Shown: positions 1 to 8,445 of the stretch, in pieces
Layout: each line of letters opens with the position of its first letter
Numbering within the stretch: position 1 is the stretch's first letter
DNA from: Flavobacterium psychrophilum
GTDB lineage: Bacteria; Bacteroidota; Bacteroidia; Flavobacteriales; Flavobacteriaceae
Reading direction: 5' to 3'
Assembly (NCBI GenBank): GCA_945874225.1
Contig: CAMCFT010000002.1
Span: 124,001-188,000, forward strand
DNA: 64,000 nt
The notes under the pieces: generated by a model
What the model was told of the DNA's origin: nothing
The model's input: only the letters and a program-made list of their open reading frames with translations
Database searches by the model: none
Made by a program: the position numbers and the translations under genes

Positions 1-180
1 CCTAACAAATCAGCTGTTTTCGCTGGGAAACTTGACTATCAAAAATACCCTTTTACGGACAGATTGATGATTCAATTAATAATGTGGATGACAAAAGGAC
101 CAACTAATTCAAAAACTAAAATAGAATATACAGATTGGGACAAGGTTAAAGAATTTGGAGTTTTGATTAGCAATATGTAA
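1..180 (+). CDS. hemG: HemG-like menaquinone-dependent protoporphyrinogen oxidase, C-terminal fragment
   Basis: The open frame enters from the left edge and ends at the TAA at 178-180, giving the last 59 residues of a protein. The fragment contains FAGKLDY, then DRLMIQLIMWMTKG, then YTDWDKVKEF. From memory this order and spacing match the C-terminus of E. coli HemG (FAGAL, DRFMIKLIMKMSGG, YTDWEQV), a flavodoxin-fold enzyme that oxidises protoporphyrinogen IX to protoporphyrin IX in haem synthesis and passes electrons to quinone. The FMN-binding N-terminus lies outside the window, so the family call rests only on the tail. Another flavodoxin-domain protein is possible. Confidence 0.7.
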   Translation, partial: PNKSAVFAGKLDYQKYPFTDRLMIQLIMWMTKGPTNSKTKIEYTDWDKVKEFGVLISNM

Positions 181-185
181 CACTT

Positions 186-220
186 TATCGGCTTTTCGAT
201 ACCGTACACCCTTTTTTTTT
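186..220 (+). terminator. weak rho-independent terminator
   Basis: A 5-bp stem TATCG/CGATA (186-190 and 197-201) with loop GCTTTT is followed by a short spacer and a run of nine to ten T ending at 220. It lies just after the HemG-like stop codon. The stem is short and separated from the T-run, so confidence is low. Confidence 0.35.
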
Positions 221-329
221 ACTTTTTAAATAAATTATTTTTACTTTCGAAATAATTGCACATAAAAATTATTGTGTGTAATTTTTGTTATTACAAAATA
301 CATTGGAACCCAAAATTCATCGGCAAACA

Positions 330-1118
330 ATGAGTAAATCTCTGTATTGGTATTTAAGGAGACATCCTTTATTATATAAAATTAGATTTAGATTAGTATC
401 TAAAAACGCAACAATAGACTCTATAGAAAGTTATTGCTACAATGATATAAATAAAAAAAGCAACATTCCTCCGCTATATTCCGAAATAAACAATTCAATA
501 TTTACAGATTTAATTGGTGATTTAACTGATTATGAAAAGGCGATAAAAATAGCAATCTGGCTCAAAAACAACATCAAAGGAGGACCAGGATTAGGGAAAT
601 CATCCACTACAGCTTTAAGCAAAATGATCAATGGAGAAGGCGGTGTTTGCAGCGATTTTTCCCAGATTTATAATAATTTTTGTGTAATAAATGATCTAAA
701 AGTTAAGGAATGGGGAATGATGAATATATCAAATGACCCAATAGTTTCCGGCGGACATTCGTTTAATGAAGTGTATTGCAAAGAATTTCAAAAATGGATT
801 ATGATAGACACTGCAAAATCAATTGTCTTTCATCATATAGATCAAAGTATTCCGCTTTCAACTATTGAATTTATTCAATTTAAAAAGGAAAACAAAGAAA
901 TAAGTCCCTCTAGTTTTAATACAACTATTTCAAATGAAAATAATATAAATAACATTTTCCTGAAATCAAGCTCTTTACCTTTTGTAATAACGAATTACAA
1001 TAATAAAACGTATGATTATTTCCTTAACAAACTCGATTTTTTTCCAGAGTCAATTATTCACGGAATTATATTTCTTATAGGAAAAAGTTATGCCTTTGAG
1101 TTTCCTCAAAATAATTAA
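330..1118 (+). CDS. transglutaminase-like cysteine protease-fold protein
   Basis: This 262-residue protein has the three signature blocks of the transglutaminase-like superfamily in the right order: Cys107 in GGVCSDFS, His143 in GGHSFNEVY and Asp160 in WIMIDTAKS. No signal peptide or membrane segment is evident. The frame is open from a TTG at 285, but the ATG at 330 gives a compact start (MSKSLYWYLRRHP) and is preferred. The C-terminal 90 residues are Asn- and Ile-rich and unrecognised. It stands alone between the HemG-like gene and pepT. The catalytic residues suggest an active peptidase or amide-modifying enzyme, but substrate and partner are unknown. Confidence 0.75.
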   Translation: MSKSLYWYLRRHPLLYKIRFRLVSKNATIDSIESYCYNDINKKSNIPPLYSEINNSIFTDLIGDLTDYEKAIKIAIWLKNNIKGGPGLGKSSTTALSKMINGEGGVCSDFSQIYNNFCVINDLKVKEWGMMNISNDPIVSGGHSFNEVYCKEFQKWIMIDTAKSIVFHHIDQSIPLSTIEFIQFKKENKEISPSSFNTTISNENNINNIFLKSSSLPFVITNYNNKTYDYFLNKLDFFPESIIHGIIFLIGKSYAFEFPQNN

Positions 1119-1232
1119 TCAAATTCTTTAAAAATATATTTCTTTTCTAATAAATTGACAGAAATCAACCTCCAAAAGCTGCTATAATTGGAGATTCAGA
1201 AACTAATGTAACATCTTTCAAAAAACTTTCCA

Positions 1233-1261
1233 TTGCACAATCATTCCTATTTGTATCTTTG
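1233..1261 (+). promoter_or_regulatory. Bacteroidetes-type promoter for pepT
   Basis: TATCTTTG at 1254-1261 matches the -7 consensus TAnnTTTG. TTGC at 1233-1236 is a plausible -33 box, about 17 bp upstream. The start codon of pepT is 17 bp downstream. Confidence 0.6.
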
Positions 1262-1277
1262 CTAAAATTAAAATCCT

Positions 1278-2546
1278 ATGCAAAATATCATTGACCGCTT
1301 TATAAGTTACGTCATCATAGACACAGAATCAGATTCAAGTTCAGAAACGACTCCGAGCACCAAAAAACAATGGGATTTAGCCAATAAACTAGTTGAAGAA
1401 CTAAAATCCATTGGAATGAAAGAGGTTACCATTGATAAAAAAGCATACATAATGGCAACTTTACCTTCTAATGTAACTCACGATGTTCCAACAATTGGAT
1501 TTATTTCACATTTTGATACCACACCAGATTTTACGGGTGCCAATGTAAAACCTCAAATTATTTCCAATTACGACGGCAACGATATTGTATTGAATGCGGA
1601 GCAAAATATAATATTATCTCCAAAGTATTTCAAGGATTTACTCCAATACAAAGGACAAACCCTAATTACAACGGACGGAACAACGCTTCTTGGTGCAGAT
1701 GACAAAGCCGGAATTACCGAGATTGTAACAGCAATGGAATTCCTGATCAAAAATCCAGAAATCAAACACGGAAAAATTAGAGTTGGTTTCACTCCAGATG
1801 AAGAAATTGGTCGTGGTGCACATCACTTTGATGTCGAAAAATTTGGCTGCGATTGGGCTTACACAATGGACGGAAGTCAAGTAGGCGAATTGGAATATGA
1901 AAATTTTAATGCAGCCGGAGCCAAAATCACTTTCAAAGGAAAAAGCGTTCATCCTGGTTATGCCAAAGGGAAAATGATTAATTCAATGCTTATCGCCAAT
2001 GATTTTATCAACGAATTGCCAAAAGGAGAAACTCCACAGGAAACCAAATGTTACGAAGGTTTTTTCCATGTTCATCATTTAAGTGGAAGTATCGAAGAAA
2101 CCGTTTTGGAATTGATTATTAGGGATCACAGCAAGAAAAAATTCACAAAACGCAAAGAATTAATTGCCAAAATTACCCAAAAATTCAATAAGAAATTTGC
2201 AAAGCAATTTGGCGAGGACATTGTTATTGCTGAGATAAATGACCAATATTACAATATGAAGGAAAAGGTTTTGCCTGTAAAACATATTGTCGATATTGCT
2301 GAAAATGCCATGAAACAATTGGGAATAAAACCAATCATAAAGCCAATTCGTGGTGGAACTGATGGTTGCCAGTTATCCTATAAAGGCCTGCCTTGCCCAA
2401 ATATTTTTGCCGGCGGACACAACTTTCACGGAAAATACGAATATGTTCCTGTCGAAAGTATTCAAAAAGCCATTGACGTGATTGTAAAAATTGCAGAGTT
2501 GACCGCCTTGACTAGTGTCGACAAAGAAAAACACACAGCAAAATAG
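1278..2546 (+). CDS. pepT: peptidase T (tripeptide aminopeptidase)
   Basis: PepT is a cytoplasmic di-zinc M20 aminopeptidase that removes the N-terminal residue from tripeptides. At 422 residues it has the family's usual length (about 410). The zinc-ligand motifs are visible: SHFDT near residue 78, the [13 protein letters not shown] block near 135-147, [10 protein letters not shown] near 173, the D of YTMDGS near 197, and [10 protein letters not shown] near the C-terminus. The dimerisation domain lies between the two catalytic halves. A good promoter lies just upstream and a strong terminator just downstream, so it is probably monocistronic. Confidence 0.95.
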   Translation: MQNIIDRFISYVIIDTESDSSSETTPSTKKQWDLANKLVEELKSIGMKEVTIDKKAYIMATLPSNVTHDVPTIGFISHFDTTPDFTGANVKPQIISNYDGNDIVLNAEQNIILSPKYFKDLLQYKGQTLITTDGTTLLGADDKAGITEIVTAMEFLIKNPEIKHGKIRVGFTPDEEIGRGAHHFDVEKFGCDWAYTMDGSQVGELEYENFNAAGAKITFKGKSVHPGYAKGKMINSMLIANDFINELPKGETPQETKCYEGFFHVHHLSGSIEETVLELIIRDHSKKKFTKRKELIAKITQKFNKKFAKQFGEDIVIAEINDQYYNMKEKVLPVKHIVDIAENAMKQLGIKPIIKPIRGGTDGCQLSYKGLPCPNIFAGGHNFHGKYEYVPVESIQKAIDVIVKIAELTALTSVDKEKHTAK

Positions 2547-2580
2547 TGTAGAAAATAGATTTTCCTATTTTTAAATCATA

Positions 2581-2620
2581 AAAAAATTCCTTCCGAAGAT
2601 TCGGAAGGAATTTTTTTTTA
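2581..2620 (+). terminator. strong bidirectional terminator between pepT and yajC
   Basis: A 16-bp stem (2581-2596 with 2601-2616) and loop AGAT are flanked by A-tracts and T-tracts. The hairpin can therefore end transcription of pepT (+) and of the converging nusB-yajC unit (-). Confidence 0.85.
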
Positions 2621-2634
2621 CTGTAAACCTAGAA

Positions 2635-2907
2635 TTATTTTTTGTTCAAAGAGGCACTCATTTCCATAGAAATTGCTGAACGCTCCATTTTAAGTTTTCC
2701 TGCCATTGTTTCAATTACAACAGTAGTTTCAGCTAGTTCTGCAACTTTACCGTGAAGACCGCTTTTGGTAATGATTTTATCACCTACTTTCAAAGCGCTT
2801 TCAAATTCTTTTTCGTTTTTGGCTCTTTTTTGTTGTGGTCTAATCATAAAGAAATAGATCACCACAAACATTAATAAAAACGGCGCAAATTGAGTTAATT
2901 GTTCCAT
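2635..2907 (-). CDS. yajC: preprotein translocase subunit YajC
   Basis: This 90-residue protein has one N-terminal membrane helix (FAPFLLMFVVIYFFMI) followed by the family hallmark RPQQKRAKNEKEF and a small cytoplasmic beta domain (VGDKIITKSGLHGKVAEL). YajC associates with SecDF in the inner membrane and assists Sec export. It lies 54 bp downstream of nusB on the same strand, so the two are probably co-transcribed and end at the shared hairpin at 2581-2616. Confidence 0.95.
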   Translation of the reverse strand: MEQLTQFAPFLLMFVVIYFFMIRPQQKRAKNEKEFESALKVGDKIITKSGLHGKVAELAETTVVIETMAGKLKMERSAISMEMSASLNKK

Positions 2908-2961
2908 AATTTTAAATTCTTTTTTGTTATTTGATTATTGTTGTTATTAAATTTTTGTTAT

Positions 2962-3906
2962 TTACATTAATCCACGACCCACTTTTTGGATTCTGTTGTC
3001 GGTTTGGAGTTCTTTAACCAAATTGTCTAAAATTCCGTTGATAAAAATACTACTTTTTGGCGTAGAATATTCTTTGGCTAGTTCTAAATATTCATTCAAA
3101 GTAACTTTTACTGGAATCGAAGGGAATTTCAGAAATTCACAAATTGCCATTTTAAGAATAATGGTGTCAATTTCGGCAATTCGATCGCTATCCCAATTGG
3201 GTGTTTTATCTATATATTCCTTTGCCAATTCCTTTTCGTTCAATACGGTTTTTCGATATAAATCTTTAACAAAATCTCTATCTTCATTGTCTTTGAATAA
3301 TTTTGGAACCCTGAAATTTCCTTCTTCTATAGGTTTCAAAGCTTTCAATTGCTTGATAATTTCAGTGTTTACCACAGGAATATCATCAATCCAAGTCAAT
3401 TTATTATCTTCTAAATATTCGTATAATTTTTCATTTGGAACAATTACTTCCGTAAACAAATCAATGATAAATTCTTTGTCTTCTTCAAAAGTATTCACAG
3501 CATTACTCATATATTTTGTATATATTTTGCTTTGCTTGATGGCATTAAGAAGGATTAATATATAATCATCGTTTAATGTCCAATTGTCAATTTTACGGGT
3601 TTCAAGAGCAATACTCAAAGAATTGTTTTCGGCAAGAAGTTGAAAAATACTGTTCTTGATAAACTTTTCGTTGGGCTTGCGTTCCTGCGGAGTGGCAAGA
3701 TGTTTTTGACTTGATTTATGCAAAAAGACAGTTTCTTTTTTGCAGATTTCTATCAAAGAGGAAATCATTATAAGGTATAAATCCTGAATGGCATCAATAC
3801 TATGAAAAAGGAATTTTTCTTCTTTTTCTAAATCATCTGAGCCATTTTGATGCATCGCATAAATGGATTGCATTACCTTGACGCGAATATGTCTTCTGTT
3901 TACCAC
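2962..3906 (-). CDS. nusB: transcription antitermination factor NusB, long Bacteroidetes form
   Basis: The start MVNRRHIRVKVMQSIYAMHQ is the typical NusB opening (RRxxRxxxxQxLY). The C-terminal half carries the NusB-fold helices ending in IFINGILDNLVKEL. NusB binds boxA RNA with S10 (NusE) and supports antitermination of rRNA operons. At 314 residues it is about twice the length of E. coli NusB. The extra material is a central helical insertion (about residues 50-170), which as far as I know is usual in Bacteroidetes. The promoter is at 3936-3943, and yajC follows in the same unit. Confidence 0.9.
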   Translation of the reverse strand: MVNRRHIRVKVMQSIYAMHQNGSDDLEKEEKFLFHSIDAIQDLYLIMISSLIEICKKETVFLHKSSQKHLATPQERKPNEKFIKNSIFQLLAENNSLSIALETRKIDNWTLNDDYILILLNAIKQSKIYTKYMSNAVNTFEEDKEFIIDLFTEVIVPNEKLYEYLEDNKLTWIDDIPVVNTEIIKQLKALKPIEEGNFRVPKLFKDNEDRDFVKDLYRKTVLNEKELAKEYIDKTPNWDSDRIAEIDTIILKMAICEFLKFPSIPVKVTLNEYLELAKEYSTPKSSIFINGILDNLVKELQTDNRIQKVGRGLM

Positions 3907-3935
3907 CTTGTAAGAACTTTTATTAAATTAGTTTG

Positions 3936-3943
3936 CAAAAATA
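3936..3943 (-). promoter_or_regulatory. -7 box for nusB-yajC
   Basis: On the minus strand this reads TATTTTTG, matching TAnnTTTG, 30 bp upstream of the nusB start. No clear -33 box was identified. Confidence 0.5.
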
Positions 3944-3973
3944 AGAATTTCATCTTTTAAAACAGAATTAAAC

Positions 3974-4005
3974 TTGAAAAATATCTGAATTTCATCTTAC
4001 CTTTG
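3974..4005 (+). promoter_or_regulatory. promoter for the ABC exporter
   Basis: TACCTTTG at 3998-4005 matches TAnnTTTG, and TTGA at 3974-3977 is a possible -33 box. The start codon of the ABC gene is at 4031. Confidence 0.55.
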
Positions 4006-4030
4006 AAATTCTTAAGATTATTATATCACT

Positions 4031-5791
4031 ATGAAAGAATTACGCTATTTAAATAAATATTTTGTCAAATATAAATACAGCTTTTTAATAGGCATCTTTA
4101 TTACCATCATTGCCCAAATATTTTCCTTGTTTACGCCAAAATTGATTAGCAAATCATTCAATATTATCGAATCATTTGCAAAAGATAAAGCTGTAGCCAA
4201 ATCCGTTATTCAGCAGGAATTAATTTCCAATATTTTACTGATTGTTGCCACCACAATTATTGCTGGTTTCCTTACTTTTTTGATGCGACAAACGCTAATC
4301 GTAATGTCACGCCACATCGAGTTCGATTTGAAAAATGAAGTTTTCAGGCAATACGAAAACCTTTCCCATAATTTCTATAAACAAAATCGAACCGGAGATT
4401 TAATGAACCGCATCAGCGAAGATGTTTCGAAAGTGAGAATGTACGTTGGTCCAGCTGTGATGTACACCATAAACACCATCATTCGCTTTGCCATCGTGAT
4501 TGTTTATATGTTTAATGTATCGCCACGACTTACATTGTATACTTTGCTGCCCTTACCAATTTTGTCTTATGCCATATTTAAAATAAGTTCCGAAATCAAT
4601 AAAAGGAGTACTGTTTTCCAACAATATTTATCCAAAGTTTCCAGTTTTACCCAAGAAATATTTTCGGGAATTCGAGTAATAAAAGCCTATTCGTTAGAAG
4701 ATCAACACCAAAACAATATGGTAGAATTGGCAAATGAAAGCAAAAGCAAAAGCTTGAGTTTGGCAAGAATACAGGCCTTATTTGGACCTTTGATGATGGC
4801 ACTTATTGGAATAAGCAACTTGGTCGTGATTTATTTCGGTGGATTAATGTACATCAACGGAACCATAAAAAGCATTGGAACTATTGCCGAATTTATCTTG
4901 TATGTCAATATGCTGACATGGCCTGTTGCTTCATTGGGTTGGGTTTCCTCAATGGTTCAGGAAGCAGAAGCTTCTCAAAAACGAATCAACGAATTCCTGA
5001 AAATTGTACCGGAAATCCAAAACAAAAACCCTGAAAAATCAATAATTGAAGGTGCAATTTCTTTCGAAAATGTGAGCTACACTTATGAAGACACTAATAT
5101 AAAAGCATTGGAAGATGTTAGTTTTACAGTTCGCAAAGGCGAAACTTTGGCGATTCTGGGAAAAACAGGTTCCGGAAAATCAACCATAATTTCTTTAATT
5201 TCTCGTTTATATGATGTAACCGAAGGTCGCATTACCATTGACGGAAAGGAAATTAGCGCAGTAAACTTATATGATTTGAGAAACAGCATTGGAATCGTGC
5301 CACAAGATGCATTTTTGTTTTCGGACAGCGTGAAAAACAATATCAAATTTGGTAAAGAAGATGCCACCGATGAAGAAGTGGAAGCAGCCGCAAAAAGTGC
5401 CGTAGTTCACGACAATATTATGGGTTTCAATAAACAATACGAAACCATTCTTGGAGAAAGAGGAATTACACTTTCGGGCGGTCAGAAACAACGGGTTTCC
5501 ATCGCAAGAGCGATTATTAAAAATCCAAAAATCTTGCTATTTGACGATTGTTTATCTGCAGTAGATACAGAAACTGAAGAAGCTATTTTGAACAATTTAC
5601 AGGAAATTTGTAAGGACAAAACCACGATTATTGTAAGTCACAGAGTGTCATCGGCAAAAAATGCTGACAGAATTATTATCCTTGACGAAGGTCGAATTAT
5701 TGAGCAAGGCTCTCATAATCAATTGATAAATCAAGAAGGCTATTATGCAGCCTTGTATTTGAAACAACTTTCTGAAAAAGAATTGCAATAA
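4031..5791 (+). CDS. ABC exporter, fused permease and ATPase (MsbA/multidrug type)
   Basis: This 586-residue half-transporter has six membrane helices in residues 15-310 followed by a nucleotide-binding domain. Visible ATPase motifs are Walker A GKTGSGKS (near 376), the signature LSGGQKQR (near 481), Walker B ILLFDDCLSAVD with the following D-loop, and the H-loop IVSHR. The permease carries the usual coupling-helix region (NRISEDVSKVRMYVG). Such proteins work as homodimers or heterodimers exporting lipids, drugs or peptides. No substrate can be assigned. It is flanked by unrelated genes and has no obvious partner half-transporter here. Confidence 0.9.
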   Translation: MKELRYLNKYFVKYKYSFLIGIFITIIAQIFSLFTPKLISKSFNIIESFAKDKAVAKSVIQQELISNILLIVATTIIAGFLTFLMRQTLIVMSRHIEFDLKNEVFRQYENLSHNFYKQNRTGDLMNRISEDVSKVRMYVGPAVMYTINTIIRFAIVIVYMFNVSPRLTLYTLLPLPILSYAIFKISSEINKRSTVFQQYLSKVSSFTQEIFSGIRVIKAYSLEDQHQNNMVELANESKSKSLSLARIQALFGPLMMALIGISNLVVIYFGGLMYINGTIKSIGTIAEFILYVNMLTWPVASLGWVSSMVQEAEASQKRINEFLKIVPEIQNKNPEKSIIEGAISFENVSYTYEDTNIKALEDVSFTVRKGETLAILGKTGSGKSTIISLISRLYDVTEGRITIDGKEISAVNLYDLRNSIGIVPQDAFLFSDSVKNNIKFGKEDATDEEVEAAAKSAVVHDNIMGFNKQYETILGERGITLSGGQKQRVSIARAIIKNPKILLFDDCLSAVDTETEEAILNNLQEICKDKTTIIVSHRVSSAKNADRIIILDEGRIIEQGSHNQLINQEGYYAALYLKQLSEKELQ

Positions 5792-5855
5792 TTGTTGTGT
5801 AATAAATATATTTTTTAGATTTTTGGTTGCTGTTTAACAACACTAAATTGACAGA

Positions 5856-6242
5856 ATGATTATGAGAGAAAATGATATGTTAGAAAAAGAAGAGATATTT
5901 TCGAAAGTTCTACGAGCTGGAAGAAGAACTTATTTCTTTGATGTGAGAGCCACAAAAGCTGATGATTATTATATTACGATTACCGAAAGCAAGAAATTTA
6001 CTGAAGTGGATGGTTCTTTTCACTTCAAGAAACACAAAATTTATTTGTACAAAGAAGATTTTGCCGCTTTCACTGAAATACTAGAAGAAATGACTTCTTA
6101 TGTTTTGAACCACAAAGGCGAAGAAGTAATCTCTGAAAGACACCAAAAAGATTTCAAAAAAGAATATGCTTCCGAAAAATCAGAAGAAGAGGAATTACCA
6201 TCAACATCAAGTTTTACTGACATTGAATTTGATGATATTTAA
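5856..6242 (+). CDS. DUF3276 / PUR-family nucleic-acid-binding protein
   Basis: This 128-residue protein has a PUR-like domain in residues 10-100 (KVLRAGRRTYFFDVRATKADDYYITITES, then FHFKKHKIYLYKEDF) and an acidic Glu/Ser-rich tail ending FDDI. DUF3276 proteins of Bacteroidetes resemble Pur-alpha and are thought to bind single-stranded nucleic acid. The physiological role is not established. ATG codons at 5856, 5862 and 5877 are all in frame. The one at 5862 (MRENDMLEKEE) may be the true start, from my memory of homologues. Confidence 0.85.
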   Translation: MIMRENDMLEKEEIFSKVLRAGRRTYFFDVRATKADDYYITITESKKFTEVDGSFHFKKHKIYLYKEDFAAFTEILEEMTSYVLNHKGEEVISERHQKDFKKEYASEKSEEEELPSTSSFTDIEFDDI

Positions 6243-6285
6243 TTTTAATACAAAAACCAAAAATAACTAACCAAAATTGAAATTG

Positions 6286-6318
6286 TCCGGAAGTCGAAAG
6301 ATTTTCGGATTTTTTTTA
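6286..6318 (+). terminator. terminator after the DUF3276 gene
   Basis: TCCGGAA (6286-6292) pairs with TTTCGGA (6303-6309) in a 7-bp stem with one G-U pair and a 10-nt loop. A T-run follows. The end of the converging csaA gene overlaps the T-run. Confidence 0.6.
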
Positions 6319-6651
6319 TCCAATTCTAAGCCCATTTTCAATAGTAAAATCTGGCGCCAATAAAATCACATCGCCTTCCTCTCCCACAGCTCCTAGAACT
6401 AAACACTCGCTCATAAATTTCCCTATTTGCTTCTTTGGAAAATTGACAACAGCAATAATTTGGCGATTTACTAATTCTTCTTTACTATAGCGTTTAGTTA
6501 TTTGTGCCGAAGTTTTTCGAATGCCAATAGTAGAACCAAAATCAATAGTGAGTTGGTAAGCAGGTTTGCGAGCTTCAGGAAAATCATTGGCCTCAAGAAT
6601 TGTTCCCACTCTCATTTCTACTTTTTCGAATTCTGCCCAGGATAAATCCAT
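6316..6651 (-). CDS. csaA: CsaA-type tRNA-binding / export chaperone protein
   Basis: This 111-residue single-domain protein has the OB-fold EMAP-II-like tRNA-binding domain seen at the C-terminus of MetRS. It shows the CsaA pattern VEMRVGTILEA near residue 11, LTIDFG, KTSAQIT, then VVNFPKKQIGKFMSECLVLG and a final NGLRIG. CsaA binds tRNA in structural studies and has a reported role assisting protein export in Bacillus. It is a single gene with its own promoter at 6685-6692. Confidence 0.88.
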   Translation of the reverse strand: MDLSWAEFEKVEMRVGTILEANDFPEARKPAYQLTIDFGSTIGIRKTSAQITKRYSKEELVNRQIIAVVNFPKKQIGKFMSECLVLGAVGEEGDVILLAPDFTIENGLRIG

Positions 6652-6684
6652 ATTTTTGTTTTAAAATATACAGTTTTTGCTTTC

Positions 6685-6692
6685 CAAATTTA
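6685..6692 (-). promoter_or_regulatory. -7 box for csaA
   Basis: On the minus strand this reads TAAATTTG, matching TAnnTTTG, 34 bp upstream of the csaA start. Confidence 0.5.
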
Positions 6693-6724
6693 CAGATTTC
6701 AATTTAAAACAATCATTTTTTCTT

Positions 6725-6732
6725 ACCTTTAA
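6725..6732 (+). promoter_or_regulatory. probable -7 box for the thioredoxin-fold gene
   Basis: TACCTTTA is one mismatch from TAnnTTTG and lies 22 bp upstream of the ATG at 6754. Confidence 0.35.
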
Positions 6733-6753
6733 ACTTTAAAATCGAAACAAAAA

Positions 6754-7314
6754 ATGTCACGAACTCAATCGAATATGTTAGCATTGGGAACTATTGCTCC
6801 CGAGTTTTATTTAAAAGACACTAATTCTGCCGACAGTTATTTTTCTTTTGCAGATACAAAAGGAGAAAAAGGAACTCTTGTTATGTTCATCTGTAATCAC
6901 TGTCCTTTTGTCCATCACGTTATTCGTGAAGTGGTACGAATTGCGAATGATTATCGTGTGCAAGGCATTGGTGTTGTGGCGATTTCCAGTAATGACGTGA
7001 ATAAATTTCCCCAAGACTCACCGGAATTGATGACCGAATTCGCTTTCGAAAATAATTTTGAATTCCCCTATTTATATGATGAAACACAGGAAGTGGCAAA
7101 ATGGTATGATGCCGCTTGCACACCAGATTTCTTTTTGTTTGACAATCAAAATAAGTTGGTTTATCGTGGCCAGCTCGACGACAGCCGACCAGGAAACGGC
7201 ATTCCGTTAAGCGGAAATGATTTGCGCGGTGCCATAGATGGCGTGATTTATAACCGAATCATTAATCCCGACCAGAAACCAAGTTTGGGTTGTAATATTA
7301 AGTGGAAAAAATAA
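6754..7314 (+). CDS. thioredoxin-like AhpC/TSA-family protein
   Basis: This 186-residue cytoplasmic protein has a peroxiredoxin/TlpA-like fold. It shows an N-terminal strand APEFYLKDT, the redox motif CNHCPF near residue 47, VVAISSNDVNKFPQD, the cis-proline strand ACTPDFFLFD, and YRGQLDD. Proteins with CNHCPF are common as thioredoxin-family proteins of unknown substrate. The motif has two cysteines three residues apart (CxxC), which supports a thiol reductase or oxidase role over a one-Cys peroxidase. No signal peptide is seen. A strong hairpin terminator follows. Confidence 0.85.
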   Translation: MSRTQSNMLALGTIAPEFYLKDTNSADSYFSFADTKGEKGTLVMFICNHCPFVHHVIREVVRIANDYRVQGIGVVAISSNDVNKFPQDSPELMTEFAFENNFEFPYLYDETQEVAKWYDAACTPDFFLFDNQNKLVYRGQLDDSRPGNGIPLSGNDLRGAIDGVIYNRIINPDQKPSLGCNIKWKK

Positions 7315-7332
7315 AAGTTCTATTAAAAAAAG

Positions 7333-7367
7333 TAAAGCTTCCAGCCTTTGGAAGGCTGGAAGCTTTA
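7333..7367 (+). terminator. long-stem terminator between convergent genes
   Basis: A perfect 16-bp stem (7333-7348 with 7352-7367) with a 3-nt loop lies between the thioredoxin-fold gene and the converging immunophilin gene. The T-run on the plus strand is short. The A-rich left flank gives the minus strand a T-tract. Confidence 0.7.
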
Positions 7368-7392
7368 AAATAAATCGTTTCGTATATTAAGA

Positions 7393-8325
7393 CTATTTCA
7401 CGTCCATTAATTCTACATCGAAAATTAAAGTTGCGTTTGGTGGAATTACTCCTCCTGCTCCTGCCGGACCGTATCCTAAATCAGACGGAATCACAAAACG
7501 GGCTTTGTCACCCACTTTCAACAAAGCAATTCCTTCGTCCCAACCTTCAATAACTTGACCAATTCCTAGTTTGAATTCGATTGGTTTTTTTCTAGGATAA
7601 GAAGAATCAAAAACTTTTCCGTTTTCTAATGAACCTTCATAATGAACCGAAACTGTTTTTCCTTTTTCAGCCTGTTTACCGTCTCCTTTTTGTATAAATT
7701 GGTAACGCAATCCGCTTTCAGTTTTTTCGAAACCAGCAGCTAGTTTTTCCATTTTTGCTTCTGTTTCCGCTTTTAAAGTTGCTGCACGTTTCAAACGAGC
7801 ACCTTTCAAACCAACAAAAGCTTCAATAGCATTCCAGTTTTTAGCTTCCTCTCCCACTCTGATAATTTCAAGAGTTTCTAATGTATCACCTTGTGCAATG
7901 GCATCAACAACATCCTGACCTTCAATTACGTTTCCAAAAACCGTATGTTTATCATCTAACCAAGGTGTTGCCACGTGTGTGATGAAAAATTGCGATCCAT
8001 TTGAACCCGGGCCTGAATTTGCCATTGATAAAACACCTGGTGCATCGTGACGCAAATCTTGATGAAACTCATCATCAAATTTGTATCCTGGGTCACCAGT
8101 TCCGGTTCCTTGAGGACAACCTCCTTGAATCATAAAATTAGGAATTACCCTATGAAATTTTAATCCATCATAGAATTTAACTCCTTGAGGTTTTACTTTA
8201 TTTTCCATATTCCCTTCGGCAAGTGCTACAAAATTGCCTACTGTTCCCGGTGTTAAATCGTGTGTTAGTTTTACTAAAATCGATCCTTTAGTGGTGTTGA
8301 ATTTAGCGTATATTCCGTTTTCCAT
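7393..8325 (-). CDS. dual-family immunophilin: cyclophilin-FKBP fusion peptidyl-prolyl isomerase
   Basis: This 310-residue protein joins two unrelated proline isomerases. Residues 5-160 are a cyclophilin (FHRVIPNFMIQGG, then GSNGSQFFIT, then WLDDKHTVFG). A helical linker follows at about 170-205. Residues 205-310 are an FKBP domain (VSVHYEGSLENGKVFDSS, VIEGWDEGI, YGPAGAGGVIPPNATLIFDVEL). Such fusions are described in Flavobacterium as CFBP. No signal peptide is visible, so a cytoplasmic foldase is likely. It has its own promoter box at 8349-8356. Confidence 0.93.
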   Translation of the reverse strand: MENGIYAKFNTTKGSILVKLTHDLTPGTVGNFVALAEGNMENKVKPQGVKFYDGLKFHRVIPNFMIQGGCPQGTGTGDPGYKFDDEFHQDLRHDAPGVLSMANSGPGSNGSQFFITHVATPWLDDKHTVFGNVIEGQDVVDAIAQGDTLETLEIIRVGEEAKNWNAIEAFVGLKGARLKRAATLKAETEAKMEKLAAGFEKTESGLRYQFIQKGDGKQAEKGKTVSVHYEGSLENGKVFDSSYPRKKPIEFKLGIGQVIEGWDEGIALLKVGDKARFVIPSDLGYGPAGAGGVIPPNATLIFDVELMDVK

Positions 8326-8348
8326 TTTTAATGTTTTTTATTGAAGTG

Positions 8349-8356
8349 CAAATTTA
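8349..8356 (-). promoter_or_regulatory. -7 box for the immunophilin gene
   Basis: On the minus strand this reads TAAATTTG, matching TAnnTTTG, 24 bp upstream of the start codon. Confidence 0.5.
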
Positions 8357-8390
8357 CGAATTAATTAGATGATTTGAAAATTTGAAAACC

Positions 8391-8425
8391 TTGAACTTTT
8401 CAATCTCCAAATCTTTGTACCTTTG
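8391..8425 (+). promoter_or_regulatory. promoter for trmD
   Basis: TACCTTTG at 8418-8425 matches TAnnTTTG, and TTGA at 8391-8394 is a possible -33 box with rather long spacing. The trmD ATG is 21 bp downstream. Confidence 0.55.
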
Positions 8426-8445
8426 CAACCTAGAAAAAATATATT

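Noticed and set aside
2996..3565. 189-residue open frame antisense to nusB
   Set aside because: It lies wholly inside the well-supported nusB gene on the opposite strand and its serine-rich composition is that of a shadow frame.
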